A model generated the notes under the pieces. That model was not told the DNA's origin. It did no database searches and worked only from the letters and a program-made list of their open reading frames with translations. From Euphorbia lathyris (lineage: Eukaryota > Streptophyta > Magnoliopsida > Malpighiales > Euphorbiaceae), in contig NC_088916.1 of assembly GCF_963576675.1 (NCBI RefSeq), positions 55,801,001 to 55,865,000 of the forward strand: 64,000 bases of DNA, in the 5' to 3' direction. Positions within the stretch are counted from its first letter, which is position 1; every line of letters begins with the position of its first letter. Shown here in pieces: positions 53,907-64,000 of this stretch. Both the position numbers and the translations under genes were made by a program.

Positions 53907-55677
53907 TGATAGGGGTATTTTACCCCTATCTTTTAGCGTGATTTACGGGATGATTTCGGGTAAAATAAATAAGTTTGATTGCAAAAATAAAGTGTTTTTG
54001 ATAAATAAAGAAATAAAAATAAATCTCGTACTTTTAGTTTATTTCCCTCGTTTTTTATTAGTTTAGGAAATAAAAACGTCAAGCTAACGCGGCTCTCAAG
54101 TTTTGTATTTCAGGTACGGGAAAGGAGCAAAAATCCACTCCATACGCGGGGCGTGAAACATGGTGTCGGTAATGATTACCTTATCCGCAGACGCCATATG
54201 GAACTGACTCAGCATACGCGGGGCGTATGCCATTTTACGCGGGGCGTATGACACATGTCGGCAATAATTGGCCTAATCCTGAAAGTCAGACTGCATTGTC
54301 TCCCGGAGTCAACTCTCCATACGCGGGGCGTAAAAGGCAGTTCTTCAACGTAAAAAGATCAGAGACTCATTTACGTGGGGCGTACTTCAGCTACGCACGG
54401 CGTAAATGCTCCAATTCAAGCAATAAAACTTCAGAGACTCAAACACGCGGGGCGTACTTCAGCTACGCATGGCGTGTGTGAGACAATTAGACACGGAATT
54501 GGTCCACATGCAGGAGATTTCTGACGGAATGGGCACTTACGCGGGGCGTAAACCACTTTACGTGGGGCTTATCATGGGATTTCTGCACCAAATAATGTTG
54601 CTCCATGCTTGTGCTTTGTGAAATTACAAACTTGCCCTTGCTTGATGCCTATAAATAGATAGCTCTTGAACTTCATTTGACACCAATTACATACTAGAGA
54701 GCTATACTATACTCTTTTCCTTTCTTGTAATTTAGATTCAGATTTTGTAGTTAAAACTCTCCCCCTCGAGAGCTTGTTCGGTTGTTCCGGCGTTCCATCG
54801 AAGTTCCGCTCCATCATTCGTCACCAAGCTCAAGAGTCCCACCTCCACGACCTAGGAGACGGCTTTGAGTCCGGTTAGCTAGTTCCAAGGGCGGATTCTC
54901 CCTTTTTACTTGCTAATTAGCTTGTACTCTTCCTATATACTAGGCTTGGTTGTATTTCATCTAAACACTTTCCATATTTATAATTCATGGTTTATAATCT
55001 CTATTTCCCTTTACGTGTTAATGTTTATTGCTTGTTTTGATATTGATAATTGATTATTGTGTAGGAGCACGCGATTACCGCCGCCATCCGGGCTATCTTT
55101 AGGGAATTATATAGGTGTTGCCTCACCGGAAGTGACAAACCGAAAACCGTAGGAATTGACAAGCCACGGAACTTACGGGCCCTAATTTCTAATTCCCCCG
55201 CATTAGACACGCCTTGACTAGGAATCACGTAGTCTAAGTACTTCACGGGTCGGTCTTACTACACTTGGTCGTCTTTGCAAGAGTAAACCATTATCCGTAT
55301 ACATTTAGAGTCGTTATTTATCGTGGTTATAACTTATCACACACCTCCCGCTTCGTAGAGTTTTAGCTGCACGAATCTGAGTCGCCAATAGTTAGGAATA
55401 GTGTGTAGTTGTGTCCTACTTTATCCCAAAGTAATCACCGCTTAAATAACATACGAAACCGAGTCGTCAAATACTTGTAATTATAAATCCCGTGGATTCG
55501 ATACCCGGTCTTAACCGGATTATTACTTGATACGACGGGGTACACTTGCCCCTAAGTAGTCGTGACGTCTAGTAGATATAAAGCACTTAGAAAGACCACA
55601 TCCATATTCATAGCACATTCACCGCAATACACATTAAGTCATCGTAAGAAACTCTACCACTAGGCGTCGCGCTATCA
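53907..55677 (+). repeat. Element Y 3' LTR
   Basis: Same as the 5' LTR but two motif pairs are reduced to single motifs by loss of exactly one 21-bp unit each. Motif array at 54,144-54,571; TATA box at 54650-54657. Confidence 0.95.
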
Positions 55678-55702
55678 CGGACACCCTGTTCTCTTGCTTT
55701 TA

Positions 55703-58700
55703 CTATCCTGGGGGATCCTGGAAATGAACAGTATCGATCTTCCTCGTGTGATCGTTCTCTAAATATGGTTTTAATCTTTGTCCGTTCACCTTAAAAGGAT
55801 CACCCCCATCTTTGAAAATTTCAACAGCTCCATGTGCAAATACACGGTTTACAATGAATGGTCCTGACCATCTTAACTTGAGCTTTCCCGGAAAGAGCCT
55901 CAATCGTGAGTTGAAAAGAAGGACGTGTTGTCCTTCATGGAACACCTTGTTCATGAGCTTTTTGTCGTGCCACTGCTTGGTCCTGGCTTTGTAATTCACG
56001 GCATTTTCGTATGAGAACAACTTGAATTCCTCCATTTCGCTCAGCTGTAAACTTCTCTGTTCACCAACAGCATGTGTCTCAAAATTTAAAAATGTTAATG
56101 CCCAAAATGCGCGGTGTTCCATTTCCACCGGCAAGTGACAAGATTTCCCGTATAGCAACCGAAAAGGAGACATTCCAATCGGTGTTTTATAAGCGGTACG
56201 ATATGCCCAAAGAGCATCATCAAGCTTGTTTGCCCAATCCTTTCGAGAGTTGCCAACGGTTTTCTCTAAGATTCGTTTTATCTCCCTATTGGAGATCTCC
56301 ACCTGTCCACTGGTTTGTGGATGGTAAGGTGTGGCAACCCTGTGTGAGACTCCAAGTTTTCCCATTAATTTTTCAAATTTCGCATTACAGAAGTGGGTCC
56401 CTTGATCACTAATGATCGCTCGCGGGACCCCGAATCTGGCGAACAGTCTTTTCAGAAATTTGACTACCACGCGGGCGTCATTGGTGGGACTTGCTAGTGC
56501 TTCGACCCATTTGCTCACATAATCTATAGCCACTAGGATGTATTTATTCCCTTGGGAAGTTGGGAATGGTCCCATAAAATCTATGCCCCATATGTCAAAA
56601 ATTTCGCACACAACTATGTTGTTTAGAGGCATAGCATTTCGAGCGGAAATGTTTCCCGTTCGTTGGCACTCATTGCAAGTTCCAACGAATGTATTAGCAT
56701 CCTTAAAAAGAGTGGGCCAGAAAAAACCTGATTGGAGAACCTTTGCCGCGGTACGGCTTGCACTATGGTGCCCTCCTGCTTCGCGGTTATGACAGTGGCT
56801 AAGAACATCCTGTCCCTCTTCTTGCGATATGCATCTTCGAATGATTTGGTCCGCGCACAAACTGAAAAGGTAAGGGTCATCCCAAAAATAATAATTGATT
56901 TCAAAGAAAAACTTCCTTTTCTAATTTGTGGATAGGTTGTGTGGTTTGAGCGAAGTTGCAAGGTAATTGGCTATATCGGCGAACCATGGCGCAGACTGCG
57001 CCGCATACAGATGCTCGTCAGGAAACCTTTCCACGATTTCTATTTGTTCAACTCTGCCCTTGTGATCAATCCTTGACAAATGATCTGCAACAACATTCTC
57101 CGTTGCCTTTTTATCCTTAATTTCCAAATCGAACTCCTGAAGTAATAGCAACCATCGGATCAACCTTGGCTTAGCATCTTGTTTCGCGAACAAGTAACGC
57201 AACGCTGCGTGATCTGTGTGAACAATCACCCTGGATAAAACCAAGTAAGGCCTGAACTTGTCGAAAGCATACACAACCGCCAGAAGTTCCTTCTCGGTAG
57301 TAGTATAGTTTTGCTGGGCCACGTTCAATGTTTTGCTGGCATAGTAGATAGGTCGAAACCTCTTCTCAATCCTCTGTCCAAGAACAGCTCCCACACAAGT
57401 ATCGCTTGCGTCGCACATTATTTCAAAAGGTTGCTCCCAATCTGGTCCTGCTAGTATAGGTGAGTTGATCAGCTTAGTCTTTAAGAGCTCAAAGGCCTTC
57501 AAACAGTCTGCATTGAAAGAGAACTCGGCCTCCTTATGGAGTAGGGCGGACAATGGGAGTGCTATCTTTGAAAAATCTTTTATAAACCGGCGATAAAACC
57601 CTGCGTGCCCCAAAAAACTTCTCACATCTTTGACGTTTGCAGGCATAGCCAGCTTCTCGATTACTTCCACTTTTGCCTTGTCCACTTCCATCCCTTTTTC
57701 AGAAATTTTATGTCCTAGGACAATTCCGCCATTCACCATGAAGTGGCACTTTTCCCAGTTCAAGACTAAATTAGTCTCCTTGCACCGCGCGAGCACCGCT
57801 TCAAGATTGCTTAGACAGCTATCGAATGAACTTCCATAGACCGAGAAGTCATCCATAAAAATTTCCACAGTCCGCTCCACCATGTCATGAAAAATTGACA
57901 TCATACATCTCTGAAAAGTGGCAGGAGCGTTGCACAGTCCGAACGGCATCCTTCTGTAAGCATAAGTCCCATATGGACATGTGAACGTGGTTTTCTCTTG
58001 GTCATCGCAATGAATTGCGATTTGGTTGTATCCTGAATACCCATCAAGAAAACAATAGAATGCATACCCCGCTAGTCGTTCTAACATCTGGTCAATGAAG
58101 GGTAAGGGGAAATGGTCCTTCCTTGTGGCTTCATTAAGCTTCCTGTAGTCGACGCAAACTCTCCACCCTGTTATTGTTCTTGTGGGAACTAGCTCGTCCT
58201 TTTCATTTAGGACTACGGTTGTTCTGCCTTTCTTAGGCACAACGTGGACAGGGCTTGTCCACACACTATCAGATATTGGGTAGATAATGCCAGCATCGAG
58301 AAGTTTGATCACCTCCTTTCTCACAACCTCCTTCATGTGGGGATTTAGCCTACGTTGCAGCTGAACAGTTGGTCGGTGGTCTTTTTCCATCAAGATTCTA
58401 TGAACACAGACTGCCGGGCTAATTCCTTTTATATCATCAATTTTCCATGCTATTGCCGCCTTATTTCTTCGCAAGACCGCCATCAGTTGCGCCTTCTGAT
58501 CAGGAGTTAATTTTGATGATATTATGACAAGACTTCCGCTTGATGGTTCCAGGAAAGCATACTCGAGATGTTCAGTCAACGGCTTCAATTCTGGCTTAGA
58601 CACAGGCACAGTGGGTACCTCTGGTGGTTCTTGATGAGTTGGAATAGCAGGGTCTAACGGAGGTGTCGGAAAGTTGCTTTCAATGGAACACCTTGTTCCT

Positions 58701-60946
58701 TCGCATATGTTCACCTCACTCCCCAATAAGGTTTCTAATGTGTCTTGTTCCTGCAAAGTAGTAAGACTCTGAAAATCATCTAAGAAACAGCAAGTGTCAT
58801 CATTATTATTCGCGCACCTTATTGCTTCATTCATTTTAAATATCACTTCCTCACCATTTATCCTTAAGAATAACTTTCACTCTCCTACATCTATCAATGC
58901 TTTTCCTGTTGCTAGAAATGGTCTTCCTAGGATAATAGGGACATGAAAATCTTCGTCAATGTCCATTATAATGAAATCAACAGGCAAAATGAATTTTCCT
59001 ACTTGGACTAACACGTCTTCTACTATTCCCCTAGGATAGCATACAGAACGATCAGCTAATTGAATAGACATACGAGTGGGTTGTGGTTCTCCTAACCCGA
59101 GTTGTGCATACACAGAATAAGGCATTAGGTTTATGCTAGCTCCTAGGTCACAAAGTGCATTTTCAATAGTCAGCTTCCCAATTGAACAAGGAATCGAAAA
59201 ACTCCCTGGATCTTTTAGCTTCTTTGGAAGCTGCTGCTTGTTTTAGAGTATGGACGAACAGTCTCTGTTGAGTTGTATCATGGAAATGTTCTCCAGTTTC
59301 TTCTTGTTCGATAAGATATCTTTGAGGAATTTTGCGTATGTCGGCATCTGTGCTAGTGCTTCCACAAAAGGTATGTTGATGTGCAATTTCCTCAAAGTGT
59401 CCAACACTTTAGAATTCTGCTCCTCCAACTTCTTGTTGATCAGCCGTGTTGGATATAGCACTGGTGGGACATACGGCTGTGGTGGTTTACAAACCCTTTC
59501 CTTCTCTTGATCACCAGGAACAGCTTGTTCTAGTTCCCATTCAGCCTCTTTGGATGTTTCTGCACGCTCAGCGTCTTTATTAGATAAAACAACTGGCTGA
59601 GTTTCCTTACCAGACCTCAAGGTGATTGCCATGACATCGCCTTTAGGATTTGGCTCAGTATTGCTCGGCATTATTCCTTTTCCTTTTGATGTTGACGCGG
59701 CGATCTAGTGGACTTGTGTTTCTAGATTCTTGATCGATGCCTGCGTCTGTTTCATGAACTGCATCATCATTGTTTTCATATCTGGTTCGACTTCTTCCTT
59801 TTGTGGCACAGGTTGCTTATAATGTTGCTAAGGTTGTCTTTGGTAATGTCCTCCTTGCTGTTGTTGATACCTTGGCTGCTCCTGATACTGTCCTTGCTGG
59901 TCCGGTTGGCCTGTCCATCCAAAATTTGGATGGTTCCTCGTTTCCGAGTTGTAAGTGTTGGAGTAACGGTTGGGCTGATTCCTCTGATTGTACCCTGCGT
60001 AGTCGCATTCAGCCCGTGTGCCTTTTCCTTGCTTTACTCCAGGACAGTTGATATTGAAATGAGCTCCTCCGCAAAAACCACAACTTTCGGTGAATGGTGG
60101 TTCACTAAATGGCGATTCATTGTGAATGGACGAGACATTTATCTTTCCCAGCTGTCGGGTAAGCTGTTCTACTTGGCTTGTTAGTTTTGAAACGACATCC
60201 TCGTTTCTTATCCTTTTTCCTTCACTTCGTGACGAATGCCAGTTGTAACTCGTGCTGACCACTTTCTCTATTAGGTCATATAAAGCTTATGGCTCTAGAT
60301 CTTCCGGGTTACCATTTGCGATAGATTCGATCTGGATTTTGTAAACGTTGGTCGCTCCATTGTAAAAATTTTGCATTTGCATCCACATGGGGATACCATG
60401 ATTTGGCACCCTTCTGAGCAGCTCCTTATATCTTTCCCATGCTTCTGCCAACGACTCATCTTCATCCTGTATGAAGCGTGACACTTCATTTCGTAGCTTA
60501 ATGGCTTGTCGAGGTGGAAAATACTTCATCAGAAAAGCTCGTGCCATTTCTTCCCAACTCGTGATCGTTCCAGGCTGTAAATTCCGCATCCATGTTTTTG
60601 CTTTATCCCTTAGTGAAAAAGGGAACAGCTTTAATCTGATCACATCATCAGAGACACCTCTGTTCGACCTGAATGTGTTGCACAAGGTAATGAATTCTTG
60701 AAGATGCCCATTAGGATCTTCAGATTGAAACCCATTAAATTGCACCGAGGCTTGAATCATTTGTATCATGGACCCTTTTACTTCGAACATGTTGTTTCCC
60801 TCGTTGGGCAATACGATACACGATGAGTGTCCCTCGGTAGTTGGCCTAGAGTAGTCTCTGATTCTCATCACAGGAGGGTTATTATTTTCTCCCTCCTCTT
60901 CTTGGTTTGGTGGAACTTGTTGTTCTGGTCCTTCCCTTCCAGCCAT
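55703..60946 (-). pseudogene. Athila gag-pol polyprotein, one frame with six nonsense codons
   Basis: A single frame of 1,748 codons with no frameshift. In order: gag (ATG 60946; KTWMRNLQPGTITSWEEM, then YFPP), zinc knuckle (CGFCGGAHFNINC), protease (CDLGASINLMP), RT ([17 protein letters not shown], active site FMDD), RNase H (MCDASD), integrase with H-H-C-C zinc site and D-D-E core (GIDFMGP, SDQGTHF, Glu of SGQVEISN). Stops fall at 60287 (TAA), 59828 (TAG), about 59,706 (TAG), 59243 (TAA), 58877 (TGA) and 56921 (TAG). Function as encoded: reverse transcription and integration. This copy cannot make the full protein. Confidence 0.95.
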
Positions 60947-61162
60947 TCTTCTCTCTCTTTGCCTTTCTCTTTGTCTAGCACGTCGAGCTCTCGCTCTGTT
61001 TCATCTACACGTTCTCCCTAATTCGAGATCAATAGGAAAAACAGGAGGTGCAGCTCTACGCATAAATGAAAAAATGACCCTTTTTGTTCCTGCACGCCTT
61101 AACACACAGATTAAAAACACCCTGTTTTACAGAAATTTCAGCTATAAACTTGTTGCTTTCGA
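60947..61162 (-). other. Athila leader between primer site and gag
   Basis: About 215 bp, no separate gene. Arg-rich codons upstream of the gag ATG suggest that gag could start further upstream. Confidence 0.5.
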
Positions 61163-61180
61163 TCCCCGGCAACGGCGCCA
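61163..61180 (-). other. Athila primer-binding site (tRNA-Asp type)
   Basis: Minus strand TGGCGCCGTTGCCGGGGA, six bases from the LTR, complementary to the tRNA-Asp 3' end. Confidence 0.9.
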
Positions 61181-61186
61181 AAAACT

Positions 61187-62475
61187 TGTTGTCCTATAAA
61201 CAGACTCTAGCAAGTGTACTAGATACAAGTAATAAAGTGATAAGTGAGTATCGTCTCCACAGGGATTGTGATACAAATAAATAAGAGAAATTGTTGCTAA
61301 ACAGTGTGTGTTATAAAAAAGCCTTCCTTTATGGTTGTTTGTTTGATATTGGTTGATTAGTGACTAGCAAATTACTCAATCAGGGAAATAGGGTTACTTT
61401 TCAACGATTAAAGGAAGAGAACAGGCTTTACATGACCGAACACGGTGTGCTACATCTTACAACATTCGATGAATAAAAGATAATGCCAACGAAGCCAAAG
61501 TATCAATTTTCAAGTGAGTTTGAGTCAACTGTCGTGTGTTCTCAAACTCCTAAGATTTACTAACATCTTTAGCGTCCTAAAGATACGTTCTTTCTAGCAT
61601 TAAGAACAAAACTGCATTTCTAGATGAGAAAACCCTCGACACAACCTTCTAACTTGTCAGCTTCGAAGATGGGAGATCAATAGAGATATCGGTGAAGATG
61701 AAAGCAGTGTCCTAACATTCATCTAACACATACATACATGCTTACGCAAGAAAGTTAAATCCTCATTGATCACAACATTGGCAAAATACTAGATATTCAT
61801 ATAAGCGTTGTAAAACTTACATCACCGGGTCGGCCATGCCGAGCCCGTTCAAAAGGTCTACTCACTCATATCGAGCAGTGAGCAGAGGAATATTGTTGTT
61901 ACCGCTTGAGACTCCATGAGAGCTCTCTTCTCCTTCTATTCTATTTGATACAAAGAACTAAAGCTAGAAAAGAAAATAAAATCCGATCCCTAAACCTTCT
62001 CTGCTTTTCCTATTTAAAGGGGAAAAGACCGAGACTGTCCAAAATCTGGTACAACTTCGTACCCTTCTTACACACAAAGTCAACTACTTACTACAATTAA
62101 CAAACTAACGAAATGATTAACTTTTAGATTAACCCTTGAACACTCAAGGGGGTGAGACTTCAAATCATCATGCTACTTTGGGCAATCCCGTCGCCACACA
62201 CTTTCACCTGCTCCTCCTGTCGCTTTCCTTTCACTGCCACCAACGATCTGTCGTTGTCCGTCATTGGATAATCCGGCGTTTAACCGCTGGATACAAGTAA
62301 GGCTCCACTCCTCATTGACATTAGCGAAACAAGCTGTTTCCAGCGAGTTTAGCATTTTTCTTTGCTTATCTGCACAAGGACATTAATCAGCCCTTATTCC
62401 TTGCAAAATGATATAAAAATACCCGAATTTCCTTATAAATTAACTGTTTAATCTTAGTCAATTTCATGCCTAACA
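61187..62475 (-). repeat. Athila 5' LTR
   Basis: Same length as the 3' LTR. About nine differences were seen, seven of them C/T or G/A transitions. Confidence 0.95.
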
Positions 62476-62480
62476 ATATC

Positions 62481-63601
62481 CTTATTTTTAGATAAAACTA
62501 CGTATATATATGTATTTCTATTTTATTTTTCTATATATGTATATATTTTAAATATATTTGATTGGGTAAATTTGGCCTTGATTTGTTAATTATTGTAATG
62601 ATGTTCAAGTAAAGGCTAATTGAGTGAAAAGGGAAAAATAAAAGACAAAAAGAGATTTCAAGTTGTTTGGTTAAATTAAAAACTTTTCTAGATATTCCTA
62701 AAGTGTAAATAACGTTTTTTGTCATTTTTAAACCATTTTCAAAATATCACGTGTTGAAACCTTAAATCCGTTCCAACGGCGGATTGAGCGAACCTTGTAA
62801 TTAAAATCATTTTCTATTTGTAAATAATAGAGTTTTGAATCGTTTTCTTGTCTAAATGATTTTGTACAAAAATAAATGGACTTGTATGCTTAACCACGTT
62901 TTTTTGTTAAAACTTCTTATCTCACGTTTTCAAACGCTCGAGTCGTTCCAACGACGATTCGAGTCGATGTCATGTAAATTAACGGGGTTTTGAAACGTAC
63001 CTAAATCGTTCCAACGGCGATTAAGGTACGAATCATGTAAATAAACTCGTTTTTGGGGAATGAGATTAGCTTAGAATTAGTGTATAGTCTAAAGCATAAA
63101 ATCACACTGTGAATAAATCAATTCTTTCTTCTCCCCCTCTCTCTCCTATGTATTTTTTAATTTATGCAAAATGGGTGATTCTTTACTAAAATGGCTTTTA
63201 ATGACATGCTCAAAACGGTTTTCAAAGCGAGAAAGAAAAGGTTTCAAATGAATTTTAAACTTAAAGAAATATGCGATTAGTCCGTTATCGCCTAACACGT
63301 TGAGTAGGAGGCCGGTGGTTCATAACCGGGCGATGTCGGGGTGCCTAGTAGCCTTTCTCTGGAAAGGAGCTAGCCTTCTCGGCTCGTACCTAAGTTTCCC
63401 GAACCCTCACCGATCTCCCGGAAGGGATCGGTGTTCATTTTCCCATTCGTGGGTGGCGACTCTTCCATACTCCGAGCTCCGGTCCTGCCGAGCAGCTTGA
63501 TTCCAAGATTGGTTGCTTTCGGCGCCAATCACCGCTTACGTCGCCATGAGGTGTCCACCCCCCGGTCCGCCCGGGCGAGGCCATCGGCACCTTGTCTAAC
63601 A
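62481..63601 (+). mobile_element. Tat/Ogre-like 5' LTR, right part
   Basis: Resumes after the Athila target duplication. Contains three copies of a GTTCCAACGGCGATT-type motif (62,770, 62,945, 63,010) and a GC-rich end from 63,290. Ends TGTCTAACA, mirroring the LTR start TGTAGACA. Confidence 0.7.
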
Positions 63602-63603
63602 AG

Positions 63604-63621
63604 TGGCGACTCTGCTGGGGA
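63604..63621 (+). other. Primer-binding site of the Tat/Ogre-like element (tRNA-Arg type)
   Basis: TGGCGACTCTGCTGGGGA two bases after the LTR. This sequence is the usual primer site of Ogre/Tat elements, complementary to a tRNA-Arg 3' end as I recall. Confidence 0.75.
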
Positions 63622-64000
63622 AGCGAGAAATTTGATTCCGGAAGGCGTGTATTAAGCCCTTAACGGGGACGGATCGTATTATTTCTTTTCGTATGCATTC
63701 ATAAGCATTATTGCAAACCTTTTGGGTAATTTCCGCAAAACCTCTAGCGAGAGTCCATTCGTCGCTCGAAAGAGGCTAGTGTAAGTTCCCCCTTGCAGTA
63801 AGGCGCTAAAGGGTCCCATCCATTCGTTAGGGGCGAATTTGTGCGGTCCTGTGAGGTCCCGCGATCAGCCGTGTCAGCATATAGTAGCCTTAGAAGTTGC
63901 CATAGGATTACCCGTTACCATTTTTGATGTGATAAATGAATCAATTCGTGTTTTCAAATTGCCATGATACGTGTCTAATCCTAAACTATGTAAAGAAAAT
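63622..64000 (+). other. Leader of the Tat/Ogre-like element, cut by window end
   Basis: Non-coding so far; gag-pol would follow beyond the window. Confidence 0.6.

Larger units (their letters stand above)
40279..55677 (+). mobile_element. Pol-less Athila-type element (element Y), plus strand
   Basis: LTRs of 1,812 bp (40,279-42,090) and 1,771 bp (53,907-55,677), both TGATAGGGG...GCTATCA, with a perfect 5-bp target duplication CGGAC (40274-40278 and 55678-55682). Order: LTR, tRNA-Asp-type primer site, frameshifted gag, a non-coding stretch with hairpin motifs, a short ORF1, copia insertion, 3' untranslated DNA, polypurine tract, LTR. No protease, RT or integrase is visible anywhere, so it would depend on a partner such as the surrounding Athila type. 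The solo LTR at 29.2 kb belongs to the same family. Confidence 0.92.
35435..62475 (-). mobile_element. Athila-type gypsy retrotransposon, minus strand, with nested insertions
   Basis: Two 1,289-bp LTRs (35,435-36,723 and 61,187-62,475) of equal length, with about nine differences by eye. A perfect 5-bp target duplication ATATC flanks the element (35430-35434 and 62476-62480). In element order: LTR, tRNA-Asp primer site, gag-protease-RT-RNase H-integrase in one frame, the insertion of element Y, an Athila ORF1/env-like frame, polypurine tract, LTR. Without element Y it is about 11.6 kb. The coding frames carry several nonsense codons, so the copy is defective. Confidence 0.95.

Noticed and set aside
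59770..60184. Plus-strand ORFs opposite Athila gag
   Set aside because: Shadows of the gag frame with its Gln-rich tail; no domain.

Overview
This is nuclear DNA from a flowering plant, most likely a eudicot. The first ~22 kb holds four intron-rich, AT-intron genes whose spliced proteins match well-known plant families at full length. The rest is a stack of plant retrotransposons. I cannot name the species from sequence alone.

Region 1 (1-21.9 kb) carries four host genes, all on the minus strand. They encode the 26S proteasome ATPase RPT4 (10 exons, 399 aa), a membrane-anchored GT4-type glycosyltransferase (7 exons, 480 aa), a class III peroxidase resembling Arabidopsis PER9 (4 exons, 341 aa) and an organellar-type HflX GTPase (13 exons, 538 aa). 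I rebuilt each from splice sites and reading phase. Small mobile elements sit in their introns and spacers: two Au-type SINEs in opposite orientation inside RPT4, two TAA-flanked MITEs between genes, and a long-terminal-inverted-repeat element inside a peroxidase intron.

Region 2 (21.9-26.0 kb) is a decayed Mutator-like element. It has ~110-bp terminal inverted repeats, a broken transposase-like N-terminus, arrays of a GATATCGACA-type motif, a nested MITE, and an intact 107-codon ORF behind a TATA box.

Region 3 (26.7-64.0 kb) is a set of nested LTR elements. The outermost is a degenerate, satellite-rich gypsy-type element (from 26.7 kb), which also contains a solo LTR with a perfect target duplication. 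Its far end is interrupted by the 5' LTR of a Tat/Ogre-like element (33,783 to 63,601, with a tRNA-Arg-type primer site after it). That LTR is split by an Athila-type element on the minus strand (35,435-62,475). The Athila is split by a second, pol-less Athila-type element on the plus strand (40,279-55,677). That in turn is split by a copia element on the minus strand (45,331-52,920).

The most unusual signal is in the pol-less element and its related solo LTR. An 11-bp CpG-rich motif (ACGCGGGGCGT and variants) occurs in pairs with a constant 20-21 bp start-to-start spacing, about two helical turns. Each LTR has six such pair positions, ending ~80 bp upstream of a TATA box. Six more pairs sit inside the element, this time as inverted (hairpin) pairs, just upstream of a second TATA box and the downstream ORF. 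The unrelated Tat/Ogre-like LTR has its own GC-rich palindrome array with a ~21-bp period directly upstream of its TATA box.
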